From: Prinia subflava
Taxonomy: Eukaryota > Chordata > Aves > Passeriformes > Cisticolidae
Assembly (NCBI RefSeq): GCF_021018805.1
Contig: NC_086250.1
Span: 69,306,322 to 69,370,321 of the forward strand
Reading direction: 5' to 3'
DNA length: 64,000 nt
Each line of letters begins with the position of its first letter. Position 1 is the stretch's first letter. The translations under genes and the position numbers were made by a program. The notes beneath the pieces were generated by a model, which did no database searches, was not told where the DNA came from, and saw only the letters and a list, made by a program, of their open reading frames with translations. Positions 47,101 through 61,210 of the stretch are shown piece after piece.

Positions 47101-50100
47101 TACTCCTCCACTCCCAACAGACCCTTTTCTGACCTGTTCACATAGTCACCATCTCTGGGGTGTATTGGCAGGGTTAGGGATAAGCCATGGCTTTGGGAAT
47201 TGCCAGTGAGTTAATGGGCTTGACAAACCCCTTCTCTGCCTCTGTCTAAGTGGGATCAAGAATTAAATGAAGATTTTCTGGGCTGAGGTTCAGAACAGGA
47301 GGGGAATGAAAAATTCTTGCAGATTTAGAAGAAGCAGCTGGAAAAATTATCCTCATATATCTGTACTTGAAGAAATAAATCTCAGACTAAATGATCAATA
47401 GCAGTTGTAGATTAAAATTAATCACTGAAGAGGCGGCTACAATCACTTTGCAGGAGTGTTTGCTGCAGAAAGTCTAAAGAACTTAACCAGTGAGTGGACA
47501 TTTTTGGTTTGGACCTTGAATTCAAATTATTCTGTAGTCAATATTTTCCAATTTGTCTATAGCCTGGTTTAATTATGAATACCAGAAATTGTATTATTTC
47601 AGTACCAGTCTTAGTAATGTATATATCTGAAGAGCAACACCTTCTACATGGTAGGATTGTATCCTGCACTTTAGGAGCTTTTGCAGAAAAAAATGGTCTC
47701 ATGCAAAAAATAATCTTCATTTGGGTTTGAAGTCTTTTCTAAACCACTGTTTTGCAGAATGCCTATGGATTGTGTTTATTATGCATATATTGGTGAATGC
47801 ACTGTGCACATAAACATCTCTTGAACTTCATACCGATGGAACTCAGTTCCAGATATATATAATTTTCTTACCTGTTAATCTTGATTTCTTCTTACACCTA
47901 AACACCCTTTTCTGAGATGTTTCAAGAGGATTAAGCACTTGTGTTACCAAACCCTCATGAAAAGGCTCTGGTTAACAAACCTGCACACTCCAGTAATTCT
48001 CCCAATAACAGCTTACATCACTTGAAGAACTCAGGTTTTTTTTCCTTACACAAGTGAATTATTTATTTAAAGACATAAGATTTCATCAGCTGCTTTAGTA
48101 AAATGAAGCTGAGCTCCACAAGCAGTGATTCAAAGAGAGCTGAGTAATTTTTGCAGTGTTTGGGGTAATATTTACATGACTAGTGGTACTTGCTGCAGTG
48201 CAAGCAAAGGATAATATTTCTTTATTGCTTCTTATTCTCATGTATGAGACTGCAAATTGGAGAAGGACCAAAGAATATTTTCATAGAGTTGCATGCACAT
48301 TAATCATTTTAGAGACTTCAAACAATTGCATGTACAGAGTTATAAAACAGAGAATAGAAAGACGTGAACTAAAAACTTGGAACTGAACAAGCTGAAGTGT
48401 TGAGAGTGTGTTAAATCAAAAACTGGATCCAGATCTGAAATTTTCAAATGGCATCAGTCTGGCTCCCCAGCAAGCATAACCTAAAGCCTAGTAACAAGTT
48501 AAGCCTGAATTTAGGGAAGTTCATATGCTACTTTTAAATCTGAGGGTTTGGCTCATTTCTGGAATTCACAAGTACCAAGATGGATGCTACAGGTTAAAGA
48601 ATTTTACCTTTGACTTCAACAGGAGCAGATTTGTTGCCAAAACACCTTTGCTGTTGGCAATATTACTACAACAAGTATGGAAACCAACTTATCCACTATG
48701 GGTTTGAAAGTTCAACTTAAAATCACATAGTCCTGAGCTTGACTTTTGTCTCAGGATGTAAAAAGAAAAAGACCTCTTCCATTATTCCCCACAGAAGAAT
48801 TGTTTGTTTCTGCAGAACAACTGACTTTCCAGTTTTCCACATCAGGACCTTATTCCCTTTACTGCAGAGTTTACCATAAAAGTCACAAACATACTCATTT
48901 CTCTTTTGCTAGCAATTAGTTCTTCAATACATAGGCAGATGTTACTCTTTAGCTGTAGCCTAAATAAATGAGCTCCTATTTGCCATAAGATGTAATAGAT
49001 CATGTTCCACATATAATTTTCAAATGACTTCAAGCCTTAATCATAATAAAGACTCGAGAGTTAGCATTCCTTTCATCTACAGATTATTACTGAACATTTC
49101 TAATAATCTAGTTAAGTTGTATGAAAAGCACATAAAGAGACACAAAACCAATTTCTCTTCTCATTTTCTTCAATATCAAGGTAAAGAAAAAGACAAATCC
49201 AACAACAACACATTTTTTTCTTTCCCTTTTTTCTTTCACACCAAGTGATTTTCTATAACAGAAAATACGTTACAAGCAGCTAGGAAAGCTTTTAAATGTT
49301 GTTCTTGTTTTCTGTTTCACCTGTGAAATATCACACAGAGATTTTAATCTTTGCTTCAGTGTGTTTTTTCCTTGAATTAATTAATTTACATAGAACTAAA
49401 ATTCCTTTGATACAAAGAAACAAAACTACAGCCATCATTTACTTTATTCAGGGTTTATTTTATGCCTTTAAATAATGACTGTACATTTAAAAGGTATGAG
49501 TTCGCTGACAGGCTGGTGATATACCTTGGTAATTGCATGACACCAGTCAATAATTACCACTGCCAGAGACAAATGCACATCCTATCCCAAGGACAGGTAG
49601 GGCAGAGAAAAAGGAAGATGTGAGCCAGGTGTAAGGGAAGAGGAGAGAGGTAGAATGTGATTCCCAGCAGGTAGGAGATTGTGCAAGGCTTTTTTCTAAG
49701 CTCAAGCTGCAACATTATTTGTTGTCTCTCCTGCTGTTCCCATTTCAGATCAGGTGGCACAGGCCAACAGGTTGGATCTTGGCTCAGGGATGAAGAAACT
49801 GATCCTTGAGCTGGGACACGTGGGTCTATGAGAAATGTGGTCATGGCCAAAAACTCCCAAAGAAATGTTGGACAAAAAACTACAGATCTTTTGATTTTGA
49901 TAGCTGGGAGTGACTGCAAACCAAAGTGACACAAATACCTTTCAACATTTTTACCACAGCACTCATGAGATTCCTTTTCTTTCCCCAAACTATGACATTT
50001 TGTCTCAAACTGTCTGCAAATATACGTTGACAGAGTGGGAATTTCACTGTGTGGAAATTCCAATTTTGGTTCTGACAATCTATATTTGGCCAGAGTCACC

Positions 50101-50316
50101 AGATTTCCTTAGCTATTTATCATTGCTTGTATTCAAGATGACCTTTCCAAACAGGCATGAAAACATTTGGTCTCTGTTATTTAAGTTTTGCATAATGTTA
50201 TAACTTAACTATTTATTTGATTTAAACTGCTCATATACATAAAAATTATACTGATGATTAGAAAATGAAAGTGTTTGCCCTCATCTAGGCTGAATATACA
50301 AACAGCTATGAAATAT

Positions 50317-50371
50317 TTTTTATTTTATTTCATTTCATTTCATTTCATTTTACTATTTTATTTTATTTCAT
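50317..50371. repeat. TTTCA/TTTTA pentamer tract
   Basis: About eleven five-base units mix TTTTA and TTTCA, with four consecutive TTTCA-type units. It is less pure than the array at 61211. Confidence 0.9.
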
Positions 50372-51039
50372 TCAACGTTTTGGAGGAAGAGGACAGATAA
50401 ATTGACACAGATACCATCCTTGAGAAAGATTTCACTGGGAAATTTTCAGAGTTCTGAAAAAGACCCAAAGAGAAATAAGACTGAAAAAGTGACTGGTAGA
50501 TCAGTGATTAATTTCTACAACAATAGCAAAAAAAAATAGGGAAACAGTTGTCCATTCTTCTTCAAATCAGCTTAATTATGTTGTTTGGACTCCAGGATAT
50601 CTGATCCGTGGGAATTTGGGTGTTATAAATTAAAAAGTGAAATTTATTTCATTTTGCCTCAGATTCCCCATTGCAAAACTGGGAAAATGTATCTGGTGTG
50701 TTGTGCAGAGTGTGGAGAAAAGCTTTGAGAATAAAAAGCAATAATCATTTTATCCCTCTACATTATTTTTCTCTAAAGAGCTGTCATTCATAGGTCTTGG
50801 TGTGCTTTTCAAGTGTCTGACTAAATCCTCTGCCCTCTCCACTCTGCTCTACAAGCAGAGTTTTGTTTCTGCCAGCTCATTTTACAACCAGCCAAATTCC
50901 TCCCTCAGTGGGAGCTCTTTAAAAAGTTTCTCTTCTTTTGACCAACCCATTTAAATGAAGATATGGGTTAATTAGCCCTTGTCTGGGCTGATGTTTAGGA
51001 ACAGATCCTGCCCTTTCTTAGGAAAACTCTTTAGAAGTG

Positions 51040-51430
51040 AGGCAAACCATCACCATCACCCAGAGCAGGACTCACACCGGACCCCCTCATTTCCCCGCTT
51101 GCTCAAAAATCCACTTTTCTCCATAACTTTGCTCCACGGCTTGGAAAACCTGCATCTTAATGGCCTTTCATTGCAAACTTCCTTTCAGCACACAGCCCAG
51201 CAATTAGTCCCCAGCCATGCTTCACGACCTCAGGCAGCCTCGCTGCGAGCTTTGATCACAGCTTTGCTCGCTGACACACATCTAATACCCCACCATGGCA
51301 CCAGCCAAGCTATCAGGGCCTAATTTATGCCTCACCCCGCATCCTAGGCCAAATAGGGGGTGTAATTAGCTATTATACCAGCCAGAAGTTTGACCTGACC
51401 TCCTGCTCTGAAGTCAAGCGGGGAAAAGAA
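51040..51430. promoter_or_regulatory. possible conserved regulatory element
   Basis: CpG dinucleotides are clearly more frequent here than in flanking DNA. The segment holds homeodomain-type words (CCTAATTTATG near 51320 and GTAATTAGC near 51363) with balanced base composition and no repeat signature. This is a composition-based suspicion only; conservation was not tested. Confidence 0.2.
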
Positions 51431-54400
51431 AAGAGGAAAGCTACTGGAAATGAGTTTCGTGGGTCTCTGCAAAATTAAAAGGCAATATCCATCTCTTCAC
51501 AGAGGAGCCTGGGCTGGTTTACAGATTTCCAGTGATCACCATCAGAAGAAGAAATTGCTTAAGGTCATTACCTGGAGGTATCTCTTTCATTTTAGTGGAA
51601 AACAATCCCTGTAAAATCATGCACTTCTTCACAGACATGAGTACAGTCAAATTAGCAAGAAATGTTAAGAAGCCCAATGTTTTTTCTGCATAAATAAAGA
51701 AGATGTGGAAAGATATGTCAAACCCAGAGAGGCTTTTTTTGGGTCCCACCATTTCTGGATTTCACAGTTAATGTTTTTTATACTGTTTCTGATTTTTTTT
51801 TAAGTGGCATAAAAATGGTAGGTGACAGCAAGCTAAACAGGAGTAAAAGCAGTTTTATTTCAAGACTATTTTTTTCAGGCTGAAATGAAATATTGCAGCT
51901 CTGAACCCTTGGAAAGGATGTTTATTCTACTCTAAATAAAACTGAAGTATATTTTTAAATGAAACATCACCTCAAATTACTTTGAAAGCATCCAAATAAA
52001 AAACATTTACATTTTTTCCAAAACTCTTTTCCCATTTTCCTACTGCTTTTTTTTTTTCTCCTTCTCAATTGAAACAAACTTCTTTGATCAGCATAAATTC
52101 ACAAAACATTCCAGTCAACCCACTTGTATAATTCCAATGGGAAAAGTTCTTATTTGGATCAACCCTTCTGTCTGGTGTAGCCACTGCTCTGGAGACAGAG
52201 AGAGAAAAGAGCCTGGCAGAGCTGAGTGGATTTTCCTGCTGCCAAGGATGCAGGAGGACAGTGTGGAACACACTCTCCTCTGGCACACACCCCAGTGCTC
52301 AGATAGCCACTGGCCAGAGCAGGCAGAAGAAGGTTCAGGATGTCTTTTATCCCACTTGGAGCACCATGAATATTCTGTGAGCACCCAACCTCATTGTGCC
52401 TTTGCTTCTAGCTGGGACAACCTCCATATGCCTCTTGTAGAAGAGCAAAGTGACCTTCTACATCTAAAGTTCAACCCACAGAGCAAAGTCCTTTTGGCAC
52501 CAAGTGTGGGATCCCCGGCATGAACAGAAAAAGGTAGGAAAAGCTGGATGGGTTTTTAGTATCTTTAAGCATGGAGAAGAAGTGAGAAATAAGGAGCGTC
52601 ATTGGAAGGTTGGCTGTTTTTAGTTAACCAACAGGTTCTGAGGTTTAAAGTGGGTTTATTCCAGCTACAGTTGCAGATCATGGTGATTTTTAAAAGATTT
52701 AGTCAAGTTGAACTGCTGAAGAGTTTACTTGACCACTTCTTTGTCACATGCTGAAGGAATAAAAACAGCTGTCTTATGTGTTTTCATAAAACTCTGCTCA
52801 CAACTGTTATCTTTCCATTTGTGCTGCCAGCTCAGAGAAATCACTGTGGGTTTTTGCCCTAGAATAGTCTAAAATAACCTAAGTTACATGTCAATGATAC
52901 ACAGAGGCTTCTACTGCTACATCCTTCCTTTTAAAGGACAGATTCATAGTTTGTTGGGGATTTTAATCATGTGTCTTATAGGTTATTTGCATTTCCTTAT
53001 AGTATAGGTGAGAGAGAAAAAAATATAGCTAAAATAGTTTAATGGGCACAATGTGAAAAGTGTTCTATTTTGCACAACTGCTCTTTGTCTTTGGTACTAT
53101 ATTCTACATTTTATTTCACTAGAGAAGACTCTGATGGTCAGATATGAACTTTTACACTCTGGGAGGAGGACAGGTTTGGAGTCCATTCCAGTCCCTATCT
53201 GCAGAGAGCCATCAAGGACCTGGTCTCATATCCCCAGCTGACCTAAAACTGGTCCCATCTACTCCCTGCAAACTCTTCAGAGAGCAGCCTGGGAGTTCTT
53301 CCAGGACCTGTCTGACAGTGGTGTCCCATTTCTTGGACCTTGAGACACCATGGGCATCCTGCTCCTGACACACTGAGGAACACACAGAGAGTTTTTGTTG
53401 CAAGAGCTCTGAAATCCAAATTATGTCCTCAGAACATTGCAGTTCAGATGGGTGTCCCCTTTATTTCCCTTTCTTGCATTAAGCATTACCTCCTTAGGTC
53501 CCTTTTCTGGTGGAATGGACATTGCCTAGGTGGAACAGGAAATGATCCAAGATCCAGTTCACACAGGAGGTTCAAGGTTTCCAGACAAAAGGTGTTCTTC
53601 TGGCTTGATGAAGATGAAATCAGTCATGCAATACCCCCAGAAGGAGCAGACAGCTGATCTGCAGGAAATACCTCTGCCAGTGCTATGCACTCACTGTCTC
53701 TGGACAGCAGCAGCATTTCTCTTTCATGAGAGATTCAACAGTCCAAACAAGAGGGCAAGGTTAACAGAACACTGTTAAGGATAGTAAATCTCAGATATCT
53801 GGGCTAGAGCAGTGTTATTTCTCCAGGACTGATTTGGTTGGGGAAGAGATGTAGTACCTGGAACACTCCATGTCTTGGCTTTGGAGAGGAGAAATGTAAT
53901 GAGGGACAGTGCAGAAGCCTTGGTCTGCTGTGCAGAGGTGACGAGCAGTTTAATCACTAAAAAACATCATTTATAAGAACTGTGGGCCTGAGAGATGGTT
54001 AGTTGACATCACACTTCCAAGAAAGCTGTAAGTCAGTGCTGATAAAAATAAAGTGATGGTACAAAGAGCACAAGAGAAGTGAAAAATGAAAAAGAGCAAA
54101 TTATTATCTGAATCATCTGACAGGGACCTGAGCAAACAGGATGTTATAGTTTACCCAAAACCAGATGATGGATGAGGAGGGGGATAATTATTCCACAAAA
54201 AATGGTTATGACAAGGTCTGAAAGGTAGAAGTGGAAGCTAAAACAAACACTGACTGGAACCAATGAGAGTAATTAAATATTGGAACAACAGCCACTTGCT
54301 AGACTGATCTGTGCTGCAAAGTCAGGATCTAGTAAAGATTAAAGCAAGAATAACTTCAGAGAAGTCCCTTTGCCTTTAGCAGCTGATAGGTCAACCAAGA

Positions 54401-56294
54401 TGACAAAATAAGCCCTTTTGGGTTTAAAAATTGCTGAGCTGATAGTCTCACCAAGACATTAAATGTTCTAGACATTTGATGAGCAACACAGCCACCGTGA
54501 AACGGATTAAATGCCTTTTTATTTTTTTTAGGAAAGCATATAATTAACTTATGGAATGTGTTGCCATGGGATGTAAAGGGAGCAAGTATCTCAGATTCAT
54601 GTTAAGTACTACACACCTATTTGTATAACCACCTAGTTAAATGAAGCTCCAGACAATTTTCCCTGTATCAGAGCATTTGATTAGGTAAACTTAATATGGT
54701 TCTCTTTTTAAGCATTAATTATTTTCCTCTTGATGGACAGAGAATATCTGGTTCCCATTGCTCTGCTGGGAGATGATAATTGCTAATTTCTGTTTCATCA
54801 TGCCAGATGTTATTGCAATTTTCACAGCTCCATTTAGAGGCTATTTCTTTGCTCCAAATGGTTTGGTCTCCAAGGAGGATGCCTCAGGCCAAAGGTACCG
54901 AGCAAAAATGTTTGAAGGGATCATTTCTTTAAAGATATTTCTGTTCCATTATACAGAACAAATGTTGATCTGGTAGATGAAAAATATCTAGATTTAAGGC
55001 AAGATCTAACCTGCAACTGCTAAAACTGTTCAGAGATAAAATAATTTCAATTTTTCAAAAAAATATTGCCAAAAATTAAACAGGCTTGCATGTTTACCTT
55101 TGCTCTGGTTCCTAATTTCTTTTTTAGTCACTGAAGGACAACTTACTTAAGTAGTAGTGATTACAGCTCTTGGAACAATCTGCTTTGAAAAGAATCACCA
55201 TATAATATTAATTACAGGCTTCTTCCTGCCACCTCATAATCAAAGCCCTGGGAGAATCCATATTGTGAAGTGTGCATCTTATATTTAATAGGTATTTAAT
55301 TTGAATATTAGTATGGCTGTGTTTCAGGGAAGGCCTTTGCTTAATACTTCTTAGTAACATCTTACACAATCCAATTTCAAAACCTCTCCTTCCTTTTTAG
55401 TGTTATTTGCCCTCAGTTATTTTCTATCAGACTCATTCATGGTCTGAACAGCTATTTCACTCTGTACCCTGTACTAAAATTAAAATTAAATTTAAAAAAT
55501 ACATTTTAAAGGGCAGTTATCTACCTAAATAAAATTAATCCTTTTTTATCAGAAAAGGTATAAGCCTGACCCTTTTTTATTGAAAAGTTATTTATGTTAA
55601 GAACTGCTTGATTTTAAATAAGATACTGCTAAATGAAACATTTATTTTTGAACTGCTGTTTCAGAGCATTCAAATTAGGTTGTGGGGTTTTGGGGGGGTT
55701 TTGGGGATTTTTCTACTTTTGAGGAAAACTGGGGTTTAAAAATCAGAATTACCTGGTGGAGAGATGCTGTTTCCTAGCGCATAGAAAAGGTTTTGTAAGT
55801 TGGAAGGACAAAATACATTATCTTGGAGCAAATAAATTATTTTGTATTGAGACTATACAGTAAAATTTTTAAAGTATTTCTTAATAATTAGATTTTTTTT
55901 TTATTCACACACACAGTACTGAACTCCTGATGTTGTGTTTCTCAGTGAAGCTCTGCATGACAGCACTGAAAGGTTGTCACATTTATTTTGGTTTTATTAT
56001 AGGGCTATAACACAGGGTGTATATATTTTCTTGCTTTGATTTCTCTCTCAGTGAATATCCTACAGGAAAGATCTTCCTCTTCAACCCACCTGAAGAAGTC
56101 TGAAACTTCATTTCAGATTTGGTGAAGTGTCATTCCAAGTGCCACCCCATCTTCTTCTCCATCTGAAACAAAAACTTTACAGGGAAGGAAAGTGTCCCCT
56201 TATTCTGGCCCCCTATTGCCTATACACTAATTCTTCGTCTCCATCATCTTCCTCACAGTGATTTTTAGTGTACATTTATCATAAATCATATTTA

Positions 56295-56450
56295 TTGGGT
56301 TGGAAGAGACCTTAAAGCTCATCTAGTTCCAGTATCCTGGTCAAGGGCAGAGACACTTTCCACTAGGCCAGGCACAATCAAATTTGTCCTTGAACACTTT
56401 TAGGGATGGGGCACTCACAGCTTCTCTGGGCAACCTGTTCCAGTGCCAAG
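56295..56450 (-). mobile_element. CR1 LINE 3'-end fragment
   Basis: Reversed CR1: GGGTTGGAAGAGACCTTAAAG, CTCATCTAGTTCCAGTATCC, CCACTAGGCCAGGCACAATC and CTGGGCAACCTGTTCCAGTG. Fairly low divergence. Confidence 0.92.
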
Positions 56451-59204
56451 TGATTTCAATTAATCTCACAAGTAATGATTAAGATGTGCTGGGGTGTGAA
56501 ATTTCCACACATCAGCTGCACCCTGAGCACTGCCTGCCATGCAAACAAAACAAAACAAAAAAATGGAGCAACTAAATTTGGTTTAAGAGGGATGATGTTC
56601 CTTGTGTGTGCAGAAAGACATGGGCATATCAGAGCAGTGATACACACTGGATTTATGTCTTGTCTTCTCTGTGGGCCTGGGCTCTGAGTCTGCTCCAATG
56701 AAGCACTGGATATTCTTAGATAAAACAGAATATTTGTGAGTTCACAAAAAATTAAATATTTCAGTTGATCAGTAATAAAATCAGATAGTATTTTATAAAT
56801 TATCACAATGGGGGAAATCTAGTGATTCAAACACTGATTTTGAAACATTATTTACAAGGACAACAGACTCCAAAATCTTTTCTGTGGTCTAATTTCAGCT
56901 TGCCCTGAGAGCAGAAACAATCTTGCTGCTGGTATCAAAATCTTGCTGCAGCAGGAAGGTGCCTGATGCAGGCAAAGATGTGATTATCCATAGGAAGGGG
57001 AGATGCTATAGCTGTGGTCATGCTGGGGCAGTGTGCTGACTCAACATAACACCCCTGTGAATGTGACAGCTGCATGGTTTGCAGTTTTGGAAATCCAAGC
57101 ATCTTTCTGGGTATTAGTCTGGAGGCTGTGGACAAGAAAGAAGCTGCAGAGCAGTGGATGAGGGATTAGCAAGTGCACAGAGGTCACGGCATTAAACAAT
57201 ATGTGAACTTCACAATTCAGGTCCTGCTCTGGTAAACAGGGTTAGGAGTTGACCAGAGCTTTTTTCCTCAGCCTGTGGCTGTCCTGGAGTCAGTGTAGCA
57301 AATAGAATTTGTTTGCTGACAGCAGGATGCTGTGATCAGAAATTTGTTTTGTAAATACCTCTGTGTCAGAGGCAGGTTACAAGAGCTCATAAGCTAAAAG
57401 CAGGCAGAGGTGGTGAGCACAGGCAGACGTGACTCAGGTCACCTCTTTGACTGGACTGAGCTTTGAAGAGAGGAAAACAGGTCTAATACTCTCTGTACTC
57501 ATTCCTCACTTTGGGTCTGTGCTTGAATTATTTTAGGTGTAGGCAGGCCAGCTTTGCATATTTAGCTGAAGTTATTTAAGGAGTTACTGCTTGCTACAAG
57601 TTTTTGGTGCAGGCTTCTGTGACTGCTGCTGAAGGACAGAGTGAATGCTCCTAAGTGCACTTCAGGGCAAAATAGTCGTGGTTTAAGCAAATCCATCTGG
57701 GAGCTTAAATTCCAGCTGTTTCCCTGCTGATGCTGCTCTTACTGTCACAGAGAGAGGACCTGAGGCACAGAGGGCTCAGACTTGTCATCATGTCACTACT
57801 GTTTAGTACAGAAACAGTAAAATGCAGCAGTTGTACACTTTGCCATTGCTGAGGGTTGCCGGGTGCAGGGAGCTCTGACTCACAATTCAAGTGAAATTTA
57901 TCTGCATCCAAAAAGACCAGCACACTCTACACAAGCTGGTCCCCCTCAGTTCCTTTCCAAGTTACCTCTGAAACAGCTCCTTGGGCCCTTAACTTCTGTG
58001 TAAGACAAAACACAGCACCAATGTTTCAACATCTGGCCAGTGGCTATGAAGGGAATCCAGCCAGCCACATCCTAGCTGGATTGCAGGCATCTCCATGTGT
58101 CCCTTCTTTCACTTTCTCCCCAGTGTGCTGTTGGGTAGTTTGGTGAGGGTGAGTGCAGAAATGTGGCAACACAGAAATGCAAAACCTTTTGAAAGTTTTC
58201 CTTCTCCAACCAACCTATTGCAACCTGCACCTCCTCGCTGACCGAGCCGGATTAAGTCTCCATGACGGGAAGTCAGGAATGTAGAGTTATTCAGACTTGC
58301 TGGAGTGGTGGCACACGTCCCAAGGAAGACAAGCAGCCTTTTGTGAGATAATTTGCCAACACTTTTCCACCCCAACATGCATCTGCCCTGTTATCTCATG
58401 ACTAATATGGACATAACCCTGCACACTTTTATCCGACATGCGTGAATATGTCATCCTGATTTGTGTCTCGCTTGCTCGGGTGAAGAAGCCACTGGACTTG
58501 TGCCCAAGCAAAACTTGCTGAACTGAGATCAAAACCTGCTGTGTGTTTTTAATTTGCTGCTCGTGCCTGTTTGCAAGGAGTGGCTGCAGCTCACAGGAAC
58601 ATTTGCAGAGAGGCTGTTTTTCATCCGGTCGTGTCTTTAACCATGTGTAGGAGAATACACAGAATAAAACTGTTTGTCATTCACTGTCAACATTGCAGTC
58701 AGTGATTTCTGTTAGTCATGTTATTTTGGTTGAAAGGGTGGTGGGCATCTGATCAGAAAGAAACCTGCCCTGTGAGTAATTCTACACACTGAGTAATGGA
58801 TAGTTGATTAAGCATGTTCCTTTACAGCATTTTAATGAATGCTGTAAAATTCTGCAGCATTTAATGACTAACTTGATGTAAATAAGAATGTGACGTAAAT
58901 TCATTATTACTCATCCTGCAGATAGGGAAATTGAGGTATGGGGCAAGTCAGCATTTCTGGGTGAGGAGTTCTGGATCCCACTTCAGCAAAGCTTGTGCTA
59001 AGCTTAAACAGAAGGCAAAGAGCCCTTCCCACATCTGTACTAAAAGGTCATTCAGAAGATTTAATTCCACCTGTGCCTCCTCAGCAAATTTTCTCTGTGA
59101 ATTCATCTTCTTCCAGTGAACAGAAGGCAATCATGTTGCCTTTAGAAACCACTTGCTGAGCTTGTGACAGCTTCAGAGATTGGAATGATTCTTTCTTGGG
59201 CACT
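56451..59204. other. unique DNA, no gene recognised
   Basis: A 116-codon minus-strand frame (56456-56806) and smaller frames have no domains. A segment at about 58220-58500 is CpG-enriched and holds words such as CGGATTAAG (OTX/CRX-like) and GTTATCTCAT (GATA-like). It may be a regulatory element, but this was not tested. Confidence 0.4.
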
Positions 59205-59300
59205 TAGAATCATAGAATATCCGGAGATGGAAGGTACCCACCAGGATCACTAAAATCCAGCCCCTGGATTTGAATGTCTCTCACCATCAGCAGGACTTTC
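59205..59300 (-). mobile_element. CR1 LINE 3'-end fragment (short)
   Basis: The segment begins AGAATCATAGAATATCCGGA and continues GATGGAAGGTACCCACCAGG and ATCACTAAAATCCAGCCCCT. This matches the CR1 subfamily whose reversed end reads ...CATAGAATATCC...ACCCACAAGGATCA. Confidence 0.75.
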
Positions 59301-61210
59301 TCCTGACTCTGCCTACAATGCCATTGGTTAGGAAGAATGATTCCAAATAAATTTTGGACTGAAACTTTTTTTTTTTTGTTTCCTTCAGAATATCTGACTT
59401 TCACAAAATAAGCCCCATTGAAAGCTGAAGGCTTTCTCTTTCCAGCTCAGAACTGAAAACTTTTGACTGGGAACTTTTTTGAATTTTCCTCCATAAAAGC
59501 AGCACATATTATGGCTTCAGTGAAATCCAGCCCCAAAAAGCACTAATTAAGATCCCAATTGATGGATAAACAACCAGCTCCAACCCAATCCTGGACATAA
59601 TTTCCAAAATACCTCATTTCTTCAAAGCAAAACAAATCAAGAGATCCAACTAATATTTAACAGTGCTTGTATCTTACTGAGAGGTATTTGGGCTGTTGGG
59701 TGCTGCTTTGCTGTTTATCCAGATGAGGACAGGCAGATTTGTGCCAGTGTTGTAATTCCACCCTTCAGAGGATGTTGGTTTTCCTTTTACACCAGGATGA
59801 CTCAGCTCTTGCAGGACAGTTCCTCTGAATTTACTTTGTTGGAGCTGGTGGCAAAATTCTGTGCAAGAATTGGCTCTGTCCTTTGGCTCGTAAAGCTGAA
59901 ACTGTACAGACAAGTCTTGCTTTTCCCAATTAATAAATAAAAGCTGTGAAACCTACATACAAACCTACAAAATAAAGACAAATACATTGTTAGAAAGTAG
60001 ATCCTTGACAAAAGCAATGAAGCAACTACTCAAAAGCAGTGACTTCTTCTGAACACTTAAAAAGAGGTAAATCCATCATATCTTTTCAGAAAGTTTCATA
60101 GGGAATAAATCCGGATTAAACACATATTTTAGAAACTGCACTCCTGCAGAGACTCATGAGTGTCTGCTTTCCCCAGGCAGAGCTGGTCAGCCTAAAGCTC
60201 TTCCACTCTGCCATCTTCTTCCCCTATCACAAAATGCTGTAATCAAAATAGAAGGTTTGAATACAATTATATGGAGCTGTAACTATTTCCACCAGAAAAA
60301 AAAGAAAAAAGAAAAAAGCCTGTTGAATTGTTCTGTAATATTTTCAATTGGTTTCAAAGTGACTCTGAAATGAATTTGACACAATAATTGTTTTGAAGGG
60401 AAAAAAAAGGTATTAAACTGAAATTCAATTGTTAGATTGACCCGAGTCTTTTATCATTACTGCATTTCTGTTCCTGGAAAAATCTGAGGGAAAAAAACGC
60501 TTTGTTCTGATTGAGAACAAGGACTAATTTCCACATGCTGGAATTCCTCTGAGAGTGGAAACTGCAAGCACAGGACAGCTTCAATCAGTTTTCCACTTAA
60601 GGCCTCTGCAAGTGCAAAGGCAATGGAAGATGAAGAAATTATGTGAAGATTCAATGCAGAATCATTCTCGTGCTGTTACACAGATTCCACTCCCACAGCA
60701 ATCCCTGGATTTTCCAACCTCTTATTCCAAGGTTCTTTCCATTTTCTTTGCCATGTGACTCCACAATCTGCAATGTTCATGTGCTCTAAGCATCCCAAGT
60801 GAGTGAGTAGTCTCTCCACTTTTAACGACACTGCAAATATTTGGGGAAAAACAATGTCTAGTAAGGTGGATTACAAAATATTTTCTTTTAAACCATAGGG
60901 GTTTTTTCCATTTTTGACTTCATAATGCATTTTCTTATCATTGCAGTTATTTTCTCCCTATGAGACCACCTTTAACATTGAAATGAATATTCTTAAGACC
61001 TCTTTTATATCTGTTTGTGTTCCAGTTGAAGAAAAAAAGAAAATCAGTGTTTTTGATTTTAATATCCAGTATATTTAAGATCTACTATAGCTCAGGTGGG
61101 TTTTTCCTGGAAGAGGAAGCTTGATGCTCACTCAGGAGTACAAACCCAAAGCAACCTTTCTGGGGGTCATAAGACCTCGTTCACCCTGAGATATAAATCA
61201 GGACCATGTA
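59301..61210. other. unique DNA, no gene recognised
   Basis: A-rich runs occur at 60296-60320 and 60399-60409. Small frames only; nothing recognised. Confidence 0.5.

Larger units (their letters stand above)
47101..56294. other. long stretch of unique DNA, no confirmed gene
   Basis: The longest frames are 181 codons (49554-50099, minus) and 128 codons (52137-52523, plus); neither shows a domain. The last 36 codons of the second (from 52412) follow a good acceptor (TGCCTTTGCTTCTAG) and are the only open frame there, ending at TGA shortly before a donor-like AAAAAG/gtagga. An ATTTC-type pentamer tract lies at 50317-50371. A CpG-enriched segment lies at about 51040-51430. Confidence 0.4.

Noticed and set aside
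49554..50099. 181-codon minus-strand frame
   Set aside because: No recognisable domain or splice context. One frame of about this length is not surprising by chance in 64 kb over six frames.
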